The notes: generated by a model from the letters alone, not told the origin. Positions 16,714 through 28,543 are shown, numbered from the stretch's first letter. The stretch: DNA of 64,000 bases from Thermoleophilia bacterium (GCA_020053595.1 JAGVMV010000048.1:1-64000); one strand, 5' to 3'. Made by a program: numbers and translations.

Positions 16714-19374
16714 TTATTCACCAAAATAGCGGTTGAATTCCTGTTCCAGCTCGGCCAGTTCGCGGCCGTGCTGTTCCAGCTTTACCCGCTCACTTTCCAC
16801 GAGTTCCGCTGGAGCCTTGGCGACAAAGCTCTCGTTGGCAAGTTTTCCCTCTGCTCGCAAAAGTTCCTGCTTTTTCCTGGATATGGAGGCTAACAGCCGC
16901 GCTTTTTCGGCTTCTATATCGATAAGTTCCGCCAGCGGCACGAGCAGCTTGCCTCCGGGAATCAGCGCCACTGCGGACTGCTCGCCGGCAGCGCTGGCCT
17001 GACTCTCCTCGGCCACGCACTCCACCAGCACTGTCTTCGAAAGCGATTCTATCAGAGATGCGTTGAATTGCACCACATTCCTGACTTTCTCGTCCGCGGA
17101 GACCAGCACCGCATGAGCCTCTTTCTTCGGTGACACCCCCAGTTCGTTACGCAGGGTTCTGATCGCCGTGATCGTCTCCATCAGCTCTTCCATGTCCTTT
17201 TCAGCCTGTGGATCCCGCGCTGATTCGTCAGCGCGGGGGTATTCCGCCTGAATCAGGTAGCCCTCCCGCCCGGGCGTCAGAGCCGCCAGCTCCTCGGTGA
17301 GGAAGGGCATGAACGGGTGCAGCAGCCGGAGAATGGCATCCAGCAGGTGCAGCAGGTGGGCGGAAACCTCCCGTTTTTCGCCTTCATCGTCTCCGTAAAG
17401 CCGCATCTTGGCGATCTCCACATACCAGTCACAAAACTCGTTCCAGACGAAACGGTAGAGCAGGCGCGTGGCTTCCGAGAATTCATAGCTGTCCAGCAGC
17501 TGGTTGACTTCGGCCACAGTTGCCTGCAGGCGGCTCTCGATCCAGCGGTCGGCCAGAGTCGCCGTCGACACCGCCGGCTCCACCTCGGCCACACCCAGCA
17601 GCACAAACCGCGCCGCGTTGAAAATCTTGTTGCAGAAGTTGCGGCTCATCTCGATGCGTTCGTCGGCGAAACGCACGTCCTGGGCGCTGGCCATGTTGAG
17701 CAGGCCGAACCGCGTCGGATCGGCGCCGTAGGTTTCAATCAGCTCCAGCGGGTCGATGCCGGTTCCCAGCGACTTGCTCATGCGGCGGCCGTCCTTGGCC
17801 ATGATGGTGGGATTGATAATGACATCGCTGTACGGGATGTCACCAGGGAACTCCAGGCCCATCATGATCATTCGCGCCACCCAGAGGAAGATAATGTCAC
17901 GCGCGGTAACCAGCGCGTCGGTGGGATAAAACTTCTCCAGACGATCGGTCGTCTCGGGCCAGCCGAGAGTGGCAAACGGCCAGAGGGCGGAACTGAACCA
18001 GGTGTCCAGAACATCCTCTTCCTGCCGCAGCTCCGAGGAGCCGCACTGGGGACAGGTGGCAGGAGGCTCTTCGCCTACTATGATCTCCTCGCAGTCCTCG
18101 CAATACCAGACCGGCAGGCGATGCCCCCACCAAAGCTGGCGGGATATGCACCAGGGACGGATGGAACGCATCCAGTCCAGGTAGACCCCACTCCAGCGCT
18201 CCGGATGGAACCTGACCTTGCCCTCCTCGACCACGTTGATGGCCGGACGGGCAAGCTCGTCCATCCTCATGAACCACTGTAGCGAAATATACGGCTCGAT
18301 TGCCGTGCCACAGCGATAGCAGACGCCTACCGAGTGAGTGTATGGTTCAACCTTCTCGACCAGGCCGTCGCTTTCCAGGCGATGCATGATCTGGGCGCGC
18401 GCCTCCTCCAGCGTCAGCCCGGCAAACTCGCCACCCGCCTGGTTGATGCGGCCGTCAGAACTGAAAACATTGATCTCATCGAGCTCGTGCTTTTTTCCCA
18501 GCTCGAAGTCATTGGGATCATGGGCGGGCGTGACTTTCAGCGCCCCGGTCCCGAAGCTGACATCCACATAATCGTCGCCAATGATCGGGATCTCCCGGTC
18601 CGTGAGTGGCAGCTCAATCCGCTTGCCAATAAATCCGGCATAACGCTCGTCGCCGGGATTGACCGCTACGGCGGTGTCGCCCAGCATTGTTTCCGGCCGC
18701 GCCGTGGCGATCACCAGGTACTCGTCCTCGCCGGCAATGGGATAGCGCAGGTAGTACAGCTTGTCGTCCTGATCCTCGTGCTCGACCTCGAGGTCGGACA
18801 GCGCCGTGTGGCAACGGGTGCACCAGTTGACCATGTACTCGTCGCGATAGATGAAACCTTTTTGATAGAGAGAAGTAAAGACGCGGTAAACCGCCTTGAC
18901 GTAACCTTCATCGAGGGTGAAGCGTTCTCCCTCGTAATCAAGGGCGCAGCCCATGCGCTTGAGCTGGTTGATGATGGTGGAACCATACTGGTCGCGCCAT
19001 TTCCAGACGCGCTGCTCGAACTCTTCGCGGCCGATCTCCTGCCGGGTCAGACCCTCGCCGGCCAGCTGTTTCTCGACCTGGTTCTGGGTGGCGATGCCGG
19101 CATGGTCGGTACCGCAGACCCAGAGGGCGTTTTTGCCGCGCATGCGCGCCAGCCGCACAAGCAGATCCTGGATGGAGGAATTGAGCGCGTGGCCCATATG
19201 CAGCATGCCGGTAACGTTTGGAGGCGGCAGGACAACGCTGTAGGAATCCTTGCCAGAGCTTTCTTCGGGGGTGAAAAGGTGGGCTTCCAGCCAGCTGTCC
19301 ATCCACTTGGACTCGATGTCGGCCGGCGAGTAGCGGGTATTCGACTTTAGTTGTTCGCGGATATCCTGGTTCAT
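16714..19374 (-). CDS. valS: Valyl-tRNA synthetase
   Basis: The 886-residue class I synthetase has PPPNVTGMLHMGHAL (HIGH motif as HMGH), DGRRMSKSLG (KMSKS as RMSKS), the editing CP1 domain (TARPETMLGDTAVAVNP), a zinc-finger-like CEDC/CPQC pair before DVLDTWFSSALWPF, and a C-terminal coiled coil (EKARLLASISRKKQELLRAEGKL). It charges tRNA-Val. It is transcribed just ahead of folC, a common pairing. Confidence 0.98.
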   Translation of the reverse strand: MNQDIREQLKSNTRYSPADIESKWMDSWLEAHLFTPEESSGKDSYSVVLPPPNVTGMLHMGHALNSSIQDLLVRLARMRGKNALWVCGTDHAGIATQNQVEKQLAGEGLTRQEIGREEFEQRVWKWRDQYGSTIINQLKRMGCALDYEGERFTLDEGYVKAVYRVFTSLYQKGFIYRDEYMVNWCTRCHTALSDLEVEHEDQDDKLYYLRYPIAGEDEYLVIATARPETMLGDTAVAVNPGDERYAGFIGKRIELPLTDREIPIIGDDYVDVSFGTGALKVTPAHDPNDFELGKKHELDEINVFSSDGRINQAGGEFAGLTLEEARAQIMHRLESDGLVEKVEPYTHSVGVCYRCGTAIEPYISLQWFMRMDELARPAINVVEEGKVRFHPERWSGVYLDWMRSIRPWCISRQLWWGHRLPVWYCEDCEEIIVGEEPPATCPQCGSSELRQEEDVLDTWFSSALWPFATLGWPETTDRLEKFYPTDALVTARDIIFLWVARMIMMGLEFPGDIPYSDVIINPTIMAKDGRRMSKSLGTGIDPLELIETYGADPTRFGLLNMASAQDVRFADERIEMSRNFCNKIFNAARFVLLGVAEVEPAVSTATLADRWIESRLQATVAEVNQLLDSYEFSEATRLLYRFVWNEFCDWYVEIAKMRLYGDDEGEKREVSAHLLHLLDAILRLLHPFMPFLTEELAALTPGREGYLIQAEYPRADESARDPQAEKDMEELMETITAIRTLRNELGVSPKKEAHAVLVSADEKVRNVVQFNASLIESLSKTVLVECVAEESQASAAGEQSAVALIPGGKLLVPLAELIDIEAEKARLLASISRKKQELLRAEGKLANESFVAKAPAELVESERVKLEQHGRELAELEQEFNRYFGE

Positions 19375-19437
19375 TTGATTAAATGCCGCCCCGCCGCAGA
19401 CCCGCCAAAACGAGCCCGCGAACGGCGCCGCGCTGTG

Positions 19438-19446
19438 ATTCTATCA
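19438..19446 (-). promoter_or_regulatory. Extended -10 promoter upstream of valS
   Basis: The minus strand reads TGATAGAAT, a TGn extension plus TAGAAT, about 64 bases before the valS ATG. No T-box features (such as the AGGGTGG antiterminator bulge) were found in the lon-valS gap, so valS seems not to be T-box controlled here. Confidence 0.45.
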
Positions 19447-19603
19447 CAAGAATGGGCGGCGTACGGCCAATCAGACCCGGACCTGAGGGAAAAACAACAG
19501 CGTCCAAGCCGGGGCGATCAGTTTTTCCATCAGGCTTCCAGCAAGATCGGGAGGCAGTAGTAGCCCCATGCTTTTCAGCAAATTGTATCGCATTGCTTGT
19601 CCG

Positions 19604-21965
19604 TCAGACGAACAGGTGTTTGATGACCTGGCTGAAATCATCCACGTAGACGAACTTTAGAGCCTTGCGAATCTTCGGGGGAAGTTCCTTGACGTCCGGC
19701 TGATTGGACTTGGGAAGGATCACGGTCTTTACGCCCAGCCTCTCCGCCGCCAGGCACTTTTCCCGCAGGCCGCCGATCCTCAGCACCTTGCCTCGCAGGG
19801 TGATCTCGCCGGTCGAGGCGATCGCCGGGCGCGTAGCCCGTCCGGACAAAGCCGAGAGCATCGATGCCGCCAGCGCCACGCCCGCCGAGGGGCCGTCCTT
19901 GGGAATGCCGCCCTCGGGCACGTGCAGCCGCAGATCCTTGCTGGCCATGCCCCAGTTGCCCTCGTGGTCGAAGGCGGGGGCATTCTTCCTGAACAGCTCG
20001 CTAAATCTCTTGTCGGTCTCGATCCTGGAAAGCAGGTAACCCCAGGCGGTCGAGGCCGATTCCTGCATGACCTCGCCAAGCTGGCCGGTCAGAATCAGAT
20101 CGCCTTTGCCCGTGGATATTGAAGTCTCGATGGTGAGCACATCGCCGCCGTCGGATGTATAGGCCAGGCCGAGGCTGGCGCCGCAGAGCGCCCGCCGCTC
20201 CAGCCGCTCCTCACTGAAGGGCGCCGGACCGAGGTATTCCTCGAGGCTGGTAGCCGAAACCCGCTGCGGCAGCTTCGTGCCCTTTTCCAGGTAAGCCCGC
20301 GCCACCTTGCGGTAGATCTTTCTCATGGCGCGTTCCAGATCCCGCACTCCGGACTCACGCGTGTAAAAACGGATGACTGCTTTAAGAGCCGCCGGCGAGA
20401 AGACGAGGTCGCCCTTCTTCAGCCCCGTTTCCTTCGCGATCTTCGGCAGCAGGTGCCGTTTGGCGATCTGCTCCTTCTCCTCGAAGGTGTAGCCGGAAAG
20501 CTGGATCGTCTCCAGCCGATCGTAAAGAGTCGCCGGGATGCCGTCGTCATAATTGGCGGTGGCCAGAAATAAAATTTTTGACAGATCGTAGTCCAGCTCC
20601 AGGTAGTTATCGCGGAACTCCTTGTTCTGCAAGGGATCGAGAACCTCCATCAGCGCCGCCGCCGGATTGCCGCGAAAGTCGGAATCCATTTTGTCGATCT
20701 CGTCCAGCAGGACAACCGCGTTGTCGACCTTTGCCTTGGTGATGGCATCGATGATCCGGCCGGGCATGGCGCCGACATAAGTGCGCCGGTGACCACGGAT
20801 CTCGGCCTCGTCGCGAACGCCGCCCAGGGAGATGCGGGCGAAGGGCCGGTCAAGGGCGTCGGCGATGGCTTTCGCCACCGAGCTCTTCCCCACTCCCGGC
20901 GGGCCGACAAAGCAGAGGGTCGTGTTGGGCTGATCCTTTCCCAGCAGCTTGCCGACCGCCAGGAACTCGAGCACCCTTTCCTTGACCTTCTTCAGACCAT
21001 AATGGCTGCGGTCCAGGTGACGCCCCACTTTGGCCAGCTCGTAATCGCTCTTTTCCGCCAGCTCGCCCCAGGGCAAGGCAAAGACATTGTCCAGATAGTT
21101 GCGGATGACCGAAACCTCAGCCGAGTAGGGCGAAGCCGACTTCAGCTTGCCGATCTCCTTGCGCACCACCTCGGCCGCCGCCGGGCCCATCTGCTTCTCT
21201 GCCAGCAGCTTCAGATAATCCTGGACCGACTCATCCTCCGACTCGGGAGCGTGGTCCAGCTCTTCGCGGATCACCTTCAGTTTTTCATGCAGAAAGATCT
21301 GCCTCTGGGTGGCCTCGATCTTGTCCTGGACTTTCTGGTTGAGATCCCTCTCCATGTCGAGAACGGCATTCTCCTCCACCAGTATGCCCAGCACCTCGTT
21401 GAGCCGTTTCTCGCTGTCTCTCATCTCCAGCAGCAGTTGTTTCTGCTCGAAAGGGATCATCATGTGGGCTGACACGGCATCGGCCAGCTCATCCGGATCG
21501 GCGACAGCGGTGACTATCTGGCCGATCTCGTCTGGCATGGCGGGATTGGATTCCACGTAGCGGACAAACTCGCGCATGACCACCCGCGCCAGCGCGCTGA
21601 CCCGCTCGCTGGGCTCTCCCAGGTCACCCGCCATCAGGGAGAAATTCACCTGGAAGTGCGGCGAGGTCGCGGTAAACTTGTCGATCGTGACCCGCTGCTG
21701 GCCTTCCACCAGAGCTTTGATGGAACCGTCGGGCAGGCGGTACAGCTGCACCACTGTCGCCATGGTACCCACGCGCACGATATCCTCGCTTGTGGGATCC
21801 TCGACCTCGGGCTGCTTCTGGGTGGAGAGGATGATCGGCGACTTGTCCTCGAAAGCGCGTTCCAGCGCCTTTATGGACTTCTCCCGGCCCACGAAAATTG
21901 GCGCCACCATGCGGGGGAAGACGACTAGCTCTCTGGTTGGAAGAAGCGGTAGGGACTTGTGTGGT

Positions 21966-21985
<20 letters not shown>
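19604..21985 (-). CDS. lon: ATP-dependent protease La
   Basis: The 793-residue LonA has an N-terminal substrate domain ([20 protein letters not shown]), AAA+ module with Walker [10 protein letters not shown] and Walker [11 protein letters not shown], and a Ser-Lys protease domain with the catalytic serine in [10 protein letters not shown]. It degrades damaged and regulatory proteins in the cytosol. The start overlaps the clpX stop by 20 bases, so clpP-clpX-lon forms a proteolysis operon with tig. Confidence 0.97.
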
Positions 21986-23237
<1,252 letters not shown>

Positions 23238-23243
23238 TGTCCT

Positions 23244-23843
23244 TTATTCCCCCTTGGAGGTCGAGCGGTGTGCGAGGATGTCGTCGATGAGGCCGTATTC
23301 CTTGGCCTCGCCAGCCGTCATGAAATAATCGCGGTCGGTGTCCTGGGATACTTTTTCGATGGACTGACCGGTGTGGAAAGCGAGGATTTCGTCGAGATGC
23401 TTGCGGAGGTCAAGGGCTTCCCTGGCGTGGATTTCGATGTCCGCCGCCGGCCCCTGGAAACCGCCGGATAGCTGGTGGATGAGAATCTTGGCATTGGGCA
23501 GCGCGAATCGCTTTCCCTTAGCGCCTCCCGCGAGTATCAGTGCGCCCATGCTCATGGCAATCCCCACGCAGGTCGTTACAACATCCGGCTTGATAAACTG
23601 CATTGTATCATAGATGGCCAGACCGGCATATACGGAGCCGCCCGGGCAGTTGACATACAGGTTGATGTCCTTGTCCGGGTCATCGGATTCCAGGTGCAGC
23701 ATCTGGGCGACGACCACGTTGGCCACTTCCTCGTTGATGCCGCTGCCGAGGAAGATTATCCGCTCGTTAAGCAGCCGGGAGAAGATATCGAAAGCCCTCT
23801 CGCCGCGGCTGGTCTGCTCGATTACCATGGGAATTAGTGGCAT
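23244..23843 (-). CDS. clpP: ClpP protease subunit
   Basis: This is 199 residues from ATG 23843 ([20 protein letters not shown]), which matches usual ClpP N-termini and has AGGGG about ten bases upstream. A longer frame from 23951 adds 36 basic residues inside the tig gene and is not believable. The catalytic serine is in [13 protein letters not shown], the histidine in [21 protein letters not shown], and an aspartate follows. It forms the proteolytic barrel for ClpX. It is followed directly by clpX. Confidence 0.97.
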   Translation of the reverse strand: MPLIPMVIEQTSRGERAFDIFSRLLNERIIFLGSGINEEVANVVVAQMLHLESDDPDKDINLYVNCPGGSVYAGLAIYDTMQFIKPDVVTTCVGIAMSMGALILAGGAKGKRFALPNAKILIHQLSGGFQGPAADIEIHAREALDLRKHLDEILAFHTGQSIEKVSQDTDRDYFMTAGEAKEYGLIDDILAHRSTSKGE

Positions 23844-23880
23844 TTGATCACGCACCCCTGAAAATTCGGATTTTTGATTA

Positions 23881-25278
23881 TCATACTTCAGCTTCTTCTT
23901 TCTCCTCTGCTTTATTCTCTGCCGCGGCTGCCTCTGCCGCCGCGTCGGCAACCGCCTTCATCTCCGCCGCCGTCTTCATGACCGGCACCGACTTCCCGGC
24001 CAGCAGCTTCGCGGCCTTGTTCCTCAGCAGGTCGTCACGGATATCCTGCTCATGCTTCTCTCCTTTGGTCTTCTCCAGCAGCTCGTCCACTTCCTTACCC
24101 ATGGATTCCGCCGCACGTGTGACCTCTTCCATGAAGTCCTCGTCGGTGACCGTCAGTCCTTCGGCTTCGGCGATCGCCTCCAGGACCATCTCCTGCCTCA
24201 GGACGGCTTCCGCCTGCCTGTAAAAGTGCTGCATGAATAGCTGTTTCTGCTCGTCTGTCTGCTCCATGTAATCCTTGATCGAAGCGCCCTGCTGCTCCAT
24301 GGAGTAGATGAACTCGTATTCTATCTGCGACGCCCGGCTGGCGATCATCGGCGCCGGCAGCTTCAACTCCACATCCACCATCACCCTGTCGAGGGCGCGG
24401 GCGCGGAAGGCGCTCTCCGCCGATGATTCACGGCCCTTGAGGATGCGAGCCTCGACATCCGCCCGCAGCTCCGCGATGGTGTCGAACTCGCTGTTCTCGG
24501 CGGCGAACTCATCGTCGGCCTCGGGGAGCATCCGCTCCTTGATCTCCTTGACCGCTACGTCAAACTCGGCCTCCTTGCCGGCCAGTTCCTCCGGCTTGTA
24601 GGTCTCGGGGAAAGTCAGCTTAAGCTTTTTCGACTGGCCGGTCTCCATTCCTGCAATCTGCTCCTCGAAACCAGGGATGAACTGACCGCTGCCCAGCTCC
24701 AGCATGTAATCCTTGCCGGCCCCTCCTTCGAGCGGCTCGCCGTCGACGTAGCCGGTGAAATCGATGAGCACGAAATCGCCCTCGGCGGCGGGACGGCCTT
24801 CAATGGGCTCCAGCTTCGCCATGCGCTTTTGCAGGCGCTCGATCTCCTCGTCAACCTCGGCCTCCTGGACTTCGACGATCTCCTTCTCCACTTCCAGGCC
24901 GGTGTAATTGCCGAGCTTCGCCTTGGGCATGACCTGGACTTTCGCCTTGAAGCTGTAGGGATTGTCCTCGTCCTCGATCTGCTCAAAATCGATCTCAGGC
25001 TTGTCCACAGCCTTGATGGCGGACTGCTCGACCGCTGCCGTGTACCAGCCAGGGAGGGCGTCTTCAAGGGCGTGGGCGTGAATCGCCTCGATGCCGAAGT
25101 GGGAGATGAGCACCGGCCGCGGCACCTTGCCCGGCCTGAAGCCCGGCATCTTCACGTCCTTCGCCAGCTTTTTAATGGCCTTGTTGACCTCCGACTTGAC
25201 CTCCGCCGCCGGTATTTCGACGGTAAGCTCGACCTGATCGCCATCGAGTTTCTCGACGGTAGTTTTAATGTCTGCCAT
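23881..25278 (-). CDS. tig: Trigger factor
   Basis: The 465-residue ribosome-bound chaperone has the ribosome-docking motif [12 protein letters not shown] in the N-terminal domain. An FKBP-type PPIase insert follows ([37 protein letters not shown]). A long helical C-terminal domain ends in an Ala/Glu-rich tail ([19 protein letters not shown]). It is the first gene of the tig-clpP-clpX-lon series, a conserved arrangement. Confidence 0.97.
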   Translation of the reverse strand: MADIKTTVEKLDGDQVELTVEIPAAEVKSEVNKAIKKLAKDVKMPGFRPGKVPRPVLISHFGIEAIHAHALEDALPGWYTAAVEQSAIKAVDKPEIDFEQIEDEDNPYSFKAKVQVMPKAKLGNYTGLEVEKEIVEVQEAEVDEEIERLQKRMAKLEPIEGRPAAEGDFVLIDFTGYVDGEPLEGGAGKDYMLELGSGQFIPGFEEQIAGMETGQSKKLKLTFPETYKPEELAGKEAEFDVAVKEIKERMLPEADDEFAAENSEFDTIAELRADVEARILKGRESSAESAFRARALDRVMVDVELKLPAPMIASRASQIEYEFIYSMEQQGASIKDYMEQTDEQKQLFMQHFYRQAEAVLRQEMVLEAIAEAEGLTVTDEDFMEEVTRAAESMGKEVDELLEKTKGEKHEQDIRDDLLRNKAAKLLAGKSVPVMKTAAEMKAVADAAAEAAAAENKAEEKEEAEV

Positions 25279-25510
25279 GTGGCTCCGGTTGTCGCTGGTT
25301 TACAGTGATAGGCACCAAGTGAGGGCCCGAAAATCATTAAAAGTCCAAACAAATATCAACCGTCTAAAAAGCAGTCGAAACAAACGCTGATCAGACGTGA
25401 AACATAGATGTTAGTGAAGAATGGGGTCAATGTCCAAATCGAAGGGTCGATGGGGGCTGTAAGCAGTCTGGATGGCGCCGCGGGCCGGCGGCGCCAATGA
25501 GTCCTGAAAA

Positions 25511-25596
25511 TGGTGCGGGCGAGAGGATTTGAACCTCCACAGGGAGAACCCTACCAGCTCCTAAGGCTGGCGCGTCTACCATTCCGCCACGCCCGC
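25511..25596 (-). tRNA. tRNA-Leu (anticodon TAG)
   Basis: The minus strand starts GCGGGCGTGGCGGAATGG and ends in an encoded CCA. The anticodon stem CCAGC/GCTGG carries loop CTTAGGA, so the anticodon is TAG. A long variable arm confirms a class II tRNA. It is the last of five tRNA genes in this cluster. Confidence 0.96.
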
Positions 25597-25694
25597 ACGG
25601 GCGCCGCTCATCGCCGATTATACCCTTTTGACCCGGTTCACCGGCAACAGCAGGCAACGCTTTACCCAAGCCAAGAGAAAGTAGCAAATAGTTC

Positions 25695-25771
<77 letters not shown>

Positions 25772-25859
25772 ACAAAAATACTCCCGGCTCCTGCCTGACA
25801 AAATCATCAAGTCTGATCGAGACCTTGAACCAGAAGCCAACCGCCGGGAACTGAATATC

Positions 25860-25936
25860 TGGGGTGGATGACGGGACTTGAACCCGCGACCGCCGGATCC
25901 ACAATCCGGAGCTCTACCGGCTGAGCTACATCCACC
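25860..25936 (-). tRNA. tRNA-His (anticodon GTG)
   Basis: The cloverleaf begins with the extra G-1 (GGTGGATGTAGCTCAG), which pairs with C73. The anticodon arm CCGGA-TTGTGGA-TCCGG gives GTG. The 3' CCA is encoded. Confidence 0.97.
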
Positions 25937-26007
25937 ATGAATGACTGTTGCCGGTTTCTGGCCTTTCGTTCCGGTTGTGGCAGCCGGAGTTGTCCAGGAA
26001 CCGTAGT

Positions 26008-26083
26008 TGGAGCGGGCGACGGGAGTCGAACCCGCGACAGCCAGCTTGGAAGGCTGGCGCTCTACCAACTGAGCTACACCCGC
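26008..26083 (-). tRNA. tRNA-Gly (anticodon TCC)
   Basis: The minus-strand cloverleaf begins GCGGGTGTAGCTCAGTTGG. The anticodon arm CCAGC-CTTCCAA-GCTGG gives TCC, with T arm GGGTTCGACTCCC. The 3' CCA is encoded. Confidence 0.97.
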
Positions 26084-26090
26084 AAACTAA

Positions 26091-26167
26091 TGGTCGGGGC
26101 GGGCGGATTTGAACCGCCGGCCTCTTGCTCCCAAAGCAAGCGCGCTACCAAGCTGCGCCACGCCCCG
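26091..26167 (-). tRNA. tRNA-Pro (anticodon TGG)
   Basis: The minus-strand cloverleaf begins CGGGGCGTGGCGCAGCTTGG. The anticodon arm CTTGC-TTTGGGA-GCAAG gives TGG, with T arm GGTTCAAATCC. CCA is encoded. It leads the five-tRNA cluster. Confidence 0.97.
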
Positions 26168-26246
26168 TTATAGAACGGAAATCGCGTAACCGCAACCTCG
26201 CGGCTCCCTCCCGCCTACAGACCGCGTAGATTATAACAAACTGCAA

Positions 26247-26660
26247 TTAAGGCTTCTTGATTCTTTTGAGGAACCGCGCAGGGCTGATGATTTCGATTCC
26301 GTTATAATTTTTCAGCGGGAGAAGATGCTGCTGGTCTCCTGAAACGATATATTCAGCTCTGGCATGCACGGCGCATTCGAGAATGCGATTATCCGATTCA
26401 TCTGCTTCAATCACGGCTAACTGCCTGGAAGGCTTGATAATAGTGGCCGCCTCCCCTATCTCACGGATAAAATCGGTGACATCAGCGTTGCTCCAGCGGA
26501 ATTTGTCCGACAGCTTGGTGGCGACTTCAGCGATGATGGCGGCAGAAACAAACAGTTCGATTTCCTTTTCCTTCGCCAGGAGAAAAACCTCTTCAGGTTT
26601 TCCTCCGAATATGATCGCCGAAATATAAATGCTGGTATCGAGAACTACTCGGGGCTTCAC
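26247..26660 (-). CDS. PIN-domain toxin (COG1569-type)
   Basis: The 137-residue PIN domain has the acidic residues in VVLDTSIYISAI near the N-terminus and in EADESDNRILECA and YIVSGDQQHLLPL. PIN toxins cut specific RNAs in a metal-dependent way. The start overlaps the upstream antitoxin stop by 4 bases, the usual toxin-antitoxin coupling. It is of the putative-toxin PIN_3 type rather than classical VapC. The target is unknown. Confidence 0.88.
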   Translation of the reverse strand: MKPRVVLDTSIYISAIIFGGKPEEVFLLAKEKEIELFVSAAIIAEVATKLSDKFRWSNADVTDFIREIGEAATIIKPSRQLAVIEADESDNRILECAVHARAEYIVSGDQQHLLPLKNYNGIEIISPARFLKRIKKP

Positions 26661-26893
26661 TTGCCCTCGTGCAGGATTCTATCTACGTCAGCTTCAGTAC
26701 GGATGCCGAACTCACGAGCGGTCTGGTCGCCAAGCCTGCGCAGACGCCGCCAGCGGCCATAGGTGACATATTCACGGAACGCCTCGCGCACCATCTCGCT
26801 GCGGCTGCGGTTCTCGGCCGCGGCCAGGCGGTCGATCTCATCCGCCAGCTCTGGTGGCAGAGAAATAGTAATTATTTTGGATTCGCGGGCCAT
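26657..26893 (-). CDS. Ribbon-helix-helix (CopG/ParD-type) antitoxin
   Basis: The 78-residue protein starts with an RHH fold: beta strand KIITISLPPELADEIDRLA, then helix-turn-helix NRSRSEMVREAFREYV. It should neutralise the adjacent PIN toxin and repress its own promoter. A perfect 9-bp inverted repeat lies 7 bases before the ATG, ideal for autoregulation. Confidence 0.88.
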   Translation of the reverse strand: MARESKIITISLPPELADEIDRLAAAENRSRSEMVREAFREYVTYGRWRRLRRLGDQTAREFGIRTEADVDRILHEGK

Positions 26894-26899
26894 TTACAT

Positions 26900-26951
26900 G
26901 GTTATTACTTAGTAATAACCAGATTTTAAACAACTTTCAGCAGTACGGCAA
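26900..26951 (-). promoter_or_regulatory. Promoter and operator of the RHH/PIN module
   Basis: On the minus strand, -35 TTGCCG (26951-26946), a 17-base spacer and -10 TAAAAT (26928-26923) form a good promoter. A perfect inverted repeat follows directly: GGTTATTAC, three bases, GTAATAACC (26920-26900). It covers the expected transcription start, as in RHH-autoregulated operons. Confidence 0.75.
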
Positions 26952-26967
26952 GGCTTATCAGAAATTT

Positions 26968-27951
26968 TTAACGCCCACCCAATTTTTTCGCCTCGATCGC
27001 TTTTTTGTGCCCCCGAACAAAGTCAGATGCCACCATGCGGCGCTTCCCCTCGGGCTGCACTTCTATTAATTCGAGTGCACCCGCGCCGCAGCGGACGAAC
27101 AGGCGATCGCCGTCGATGGTGACACCGCCTGGTTCGATTGCCATGGTTGCTAATCGATCCGGAATCTCTGAGGCCGCCTGTTGGTTTGCTTCAGCCGGCA
27201 CTTCCGCCACTATCGCCTTCCAGATCTTGAGCCGGTGCCCGTCACCGATGCTGGTATAAGCACCAATATGTGGCGACAGCCCCCGAACCTGCGCGGCGAT
27301 CTCACCCGCGGAGCGTTGCCAGCCGATCTCCCGATCCGCAGGGGTTATCTTCTCCACATAAGTTGCGGCGCTTTCATCCTGGGGCTCGGGCTCCATGCCA
27401 CCTCTCTCGATGGCTTCCAGCACCTCGGCAAGCGCCTCTCCCCCAGTCCGTCCCAGTTTTTCGTACATCGAGCCGGCGTCGTCGTCTTCCCCTATCGGGA
27501 CCACCTGTTGCAGGTAAACGGCGCCGGTGTCAACTTTCGGGGTTATATCCATTATGGATACGCCGGTCTCTCGCTCGCCGGCCATGATGGCGCGCTCGAT
27601 CGGCGCCGCTCCCCGATACTTCGGCAGCAGTGAGGCGTGGACGTTGATGCAGGGCAGGCCGCCGAGTAGCGGCTCCCTGAGGATCTGGCCGAAGGCGGCG
27701 ACTGTCAGGGCTTCAACGCCCAGCGACTTCATCTCATTGACGAAATCGGGCGTGCTGATTCTTTCCGGCTGCTCGATTCTCAGGCCTTCCGTGAGAGCCA
27801 GCAGCTTCACCGGCGACATCCTCGGCCCGCGTCCGCGGCCAGCCGGGCGGTCCGGCTGGGTGATCACCAGCACAACTTCGTGTCCCGAACCTAAAAGAGC
27901 CCCGAGTACCAGGGCTCCGAAGTGCGGCGTTCCGGCGAAGGCGATTCTCAT
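26968..27951 (-). CDS. fmt: Methionyl-tRNA formyltransferase
   Basis: The 327-residue protein has the formyltransferase signature region with INVHASLLPKYRGAAPIERA and the N-terminal MRIAFAGTPHFGALVL. It also has SIMDITPKVDTGAVYLQ and a C-terminal OB-like domain with LFVRCGAGALELIEVQPEGKR. It formylates initiator Met-tRNA using 10-formyl-THF. It follows def by 3 bases, the classic def-fmt pair. Confidence 0.97.
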   Translation of the reverse strand: MRIAFAGTPHFGALVLGALLGSGHEVVLVITQPDRPAGRGRGPRMSPVKLLALTEGLRIEQPERISTPDFVNEMKSLGVEALTVAAFGQILREPLLGGLPCINVHASLLPKYRGAAPIERAIMAGERETGVSIMDITPKVDTGAVYLQQVVPIGEDDDAGSMYEKLGRTGGEALAEVLEAIERGGMEPEPQDESAATYVEKITPADREIGWQRSAGEIAAQVRGLSPHIGAYTSIGDGHRLKIWKAIVAEVPAEANQQAASEIPDRLATMAIEPGGVTIDGDRLFVRCGAGALELIEVQPEGKRRMVASDFVRGHKKAIEAKKLGGR

Positions 27952-27954
27952 GGC

Positions 27955-28476
27955 CTAGTCTTCTCCGGGAAGTCTCATCTGGCGCAGGCGGGCCATCAGG
28001 TCCTTGCGCTGCTCGCGGCTGCAGCGGTTGACGACCATCAGCCCCTCCAGGTGGTCGATCTCGTGCTGGAGGATGCGGGCGTTCAGCCCCTCGAGTTCCA
28101 GTACCTGGTGATTGCCCTCCAGATCTTCGCCCTCCACTTTGACCTGTTTGGCGCGCTCAACGTCCACCGCCAGGCTGGCCAGGCTGAGGCAACCCTCGGC
28201 GTCGGTGATGGTCTCCTCGGAGCGCCAGGTGATCTCGGGGTTGATCATTACGTATTCCTGTTTGTCGAGCTGGAAGACGATTACTTTGCGCAGAACACCT
28301 ATCTGTGGGGCTGCCAGACCGACGCCATCGGCGGCGTGCATGATCTTTATCATGCGATCGACCAGCTTGCGCAGCTCGTCATCGACCTCGACCGGCCGCG
28401 ATTCTTCCTTTAAAACGGGATCCCCGAACTGCCTTATCTGGCCGAATGCGGCAGCTCTGATTTTGTCATCTCCCAT
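27955..28476 (-). CDS. def: Peptide deformylase
   Basis: This is 173 residues from ATG 28476, which has AGAGGAGG seven bases before. The longer frame from 28518 is less likely. The three PDF motifs are GVGLAAPQIG, EGCLS (metal cysteine) and HEIDHLEG (two metal histidines). It removes formyl groups from nascent proteins. It sits between priA and fmt in a priA-def-fmt operon. Confidence 0.97.
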   Translation of the reverse strand: MGDDKIRAAAFGQIRQFGDPVLKEESRPVEVDDELRKLVDRMIKIMHAADGVGLAAPQIGVLRKVIVFQLDKQEYVMINPEITWRSEETITDAEGCLSLASLAVDVERAKQVKVEGEDLEGNHQVLELEGLNARILQHEIDHLEGLMVVNRCSREQRKDLMARLRQMRLPGED

Positions 28477-28543
28477 TTTTATTCCTCCTCTGCAAAAGCG
28501 GCCCGCCAGTCTGCTCATTCAAATGAGGCATATGCGGCTTAAC

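Noticed and set aside
15702-16736. Long plus-strand frame of 344 codons rich in Ala, Phe and Leu
   Set aside because: It is the antisense of the Lys/Ala-rich folC extension; composition follows directly from the repeats and the FolC frame is the one with a real domain.
19375-19603. T-box leader upstream of valS
   Set aside because: No AGGGTGG-type antiterminator or specifier-loop layout was visible; an extended -10 promoter close to the gene fits better.
26247-26893. Integration of the PIN/RHH module into the neighbouring tRNA-Pro gene
   Set aside because: The module lies on the 5' side of the tRNA and no duplicated tRNA 3' end was found.
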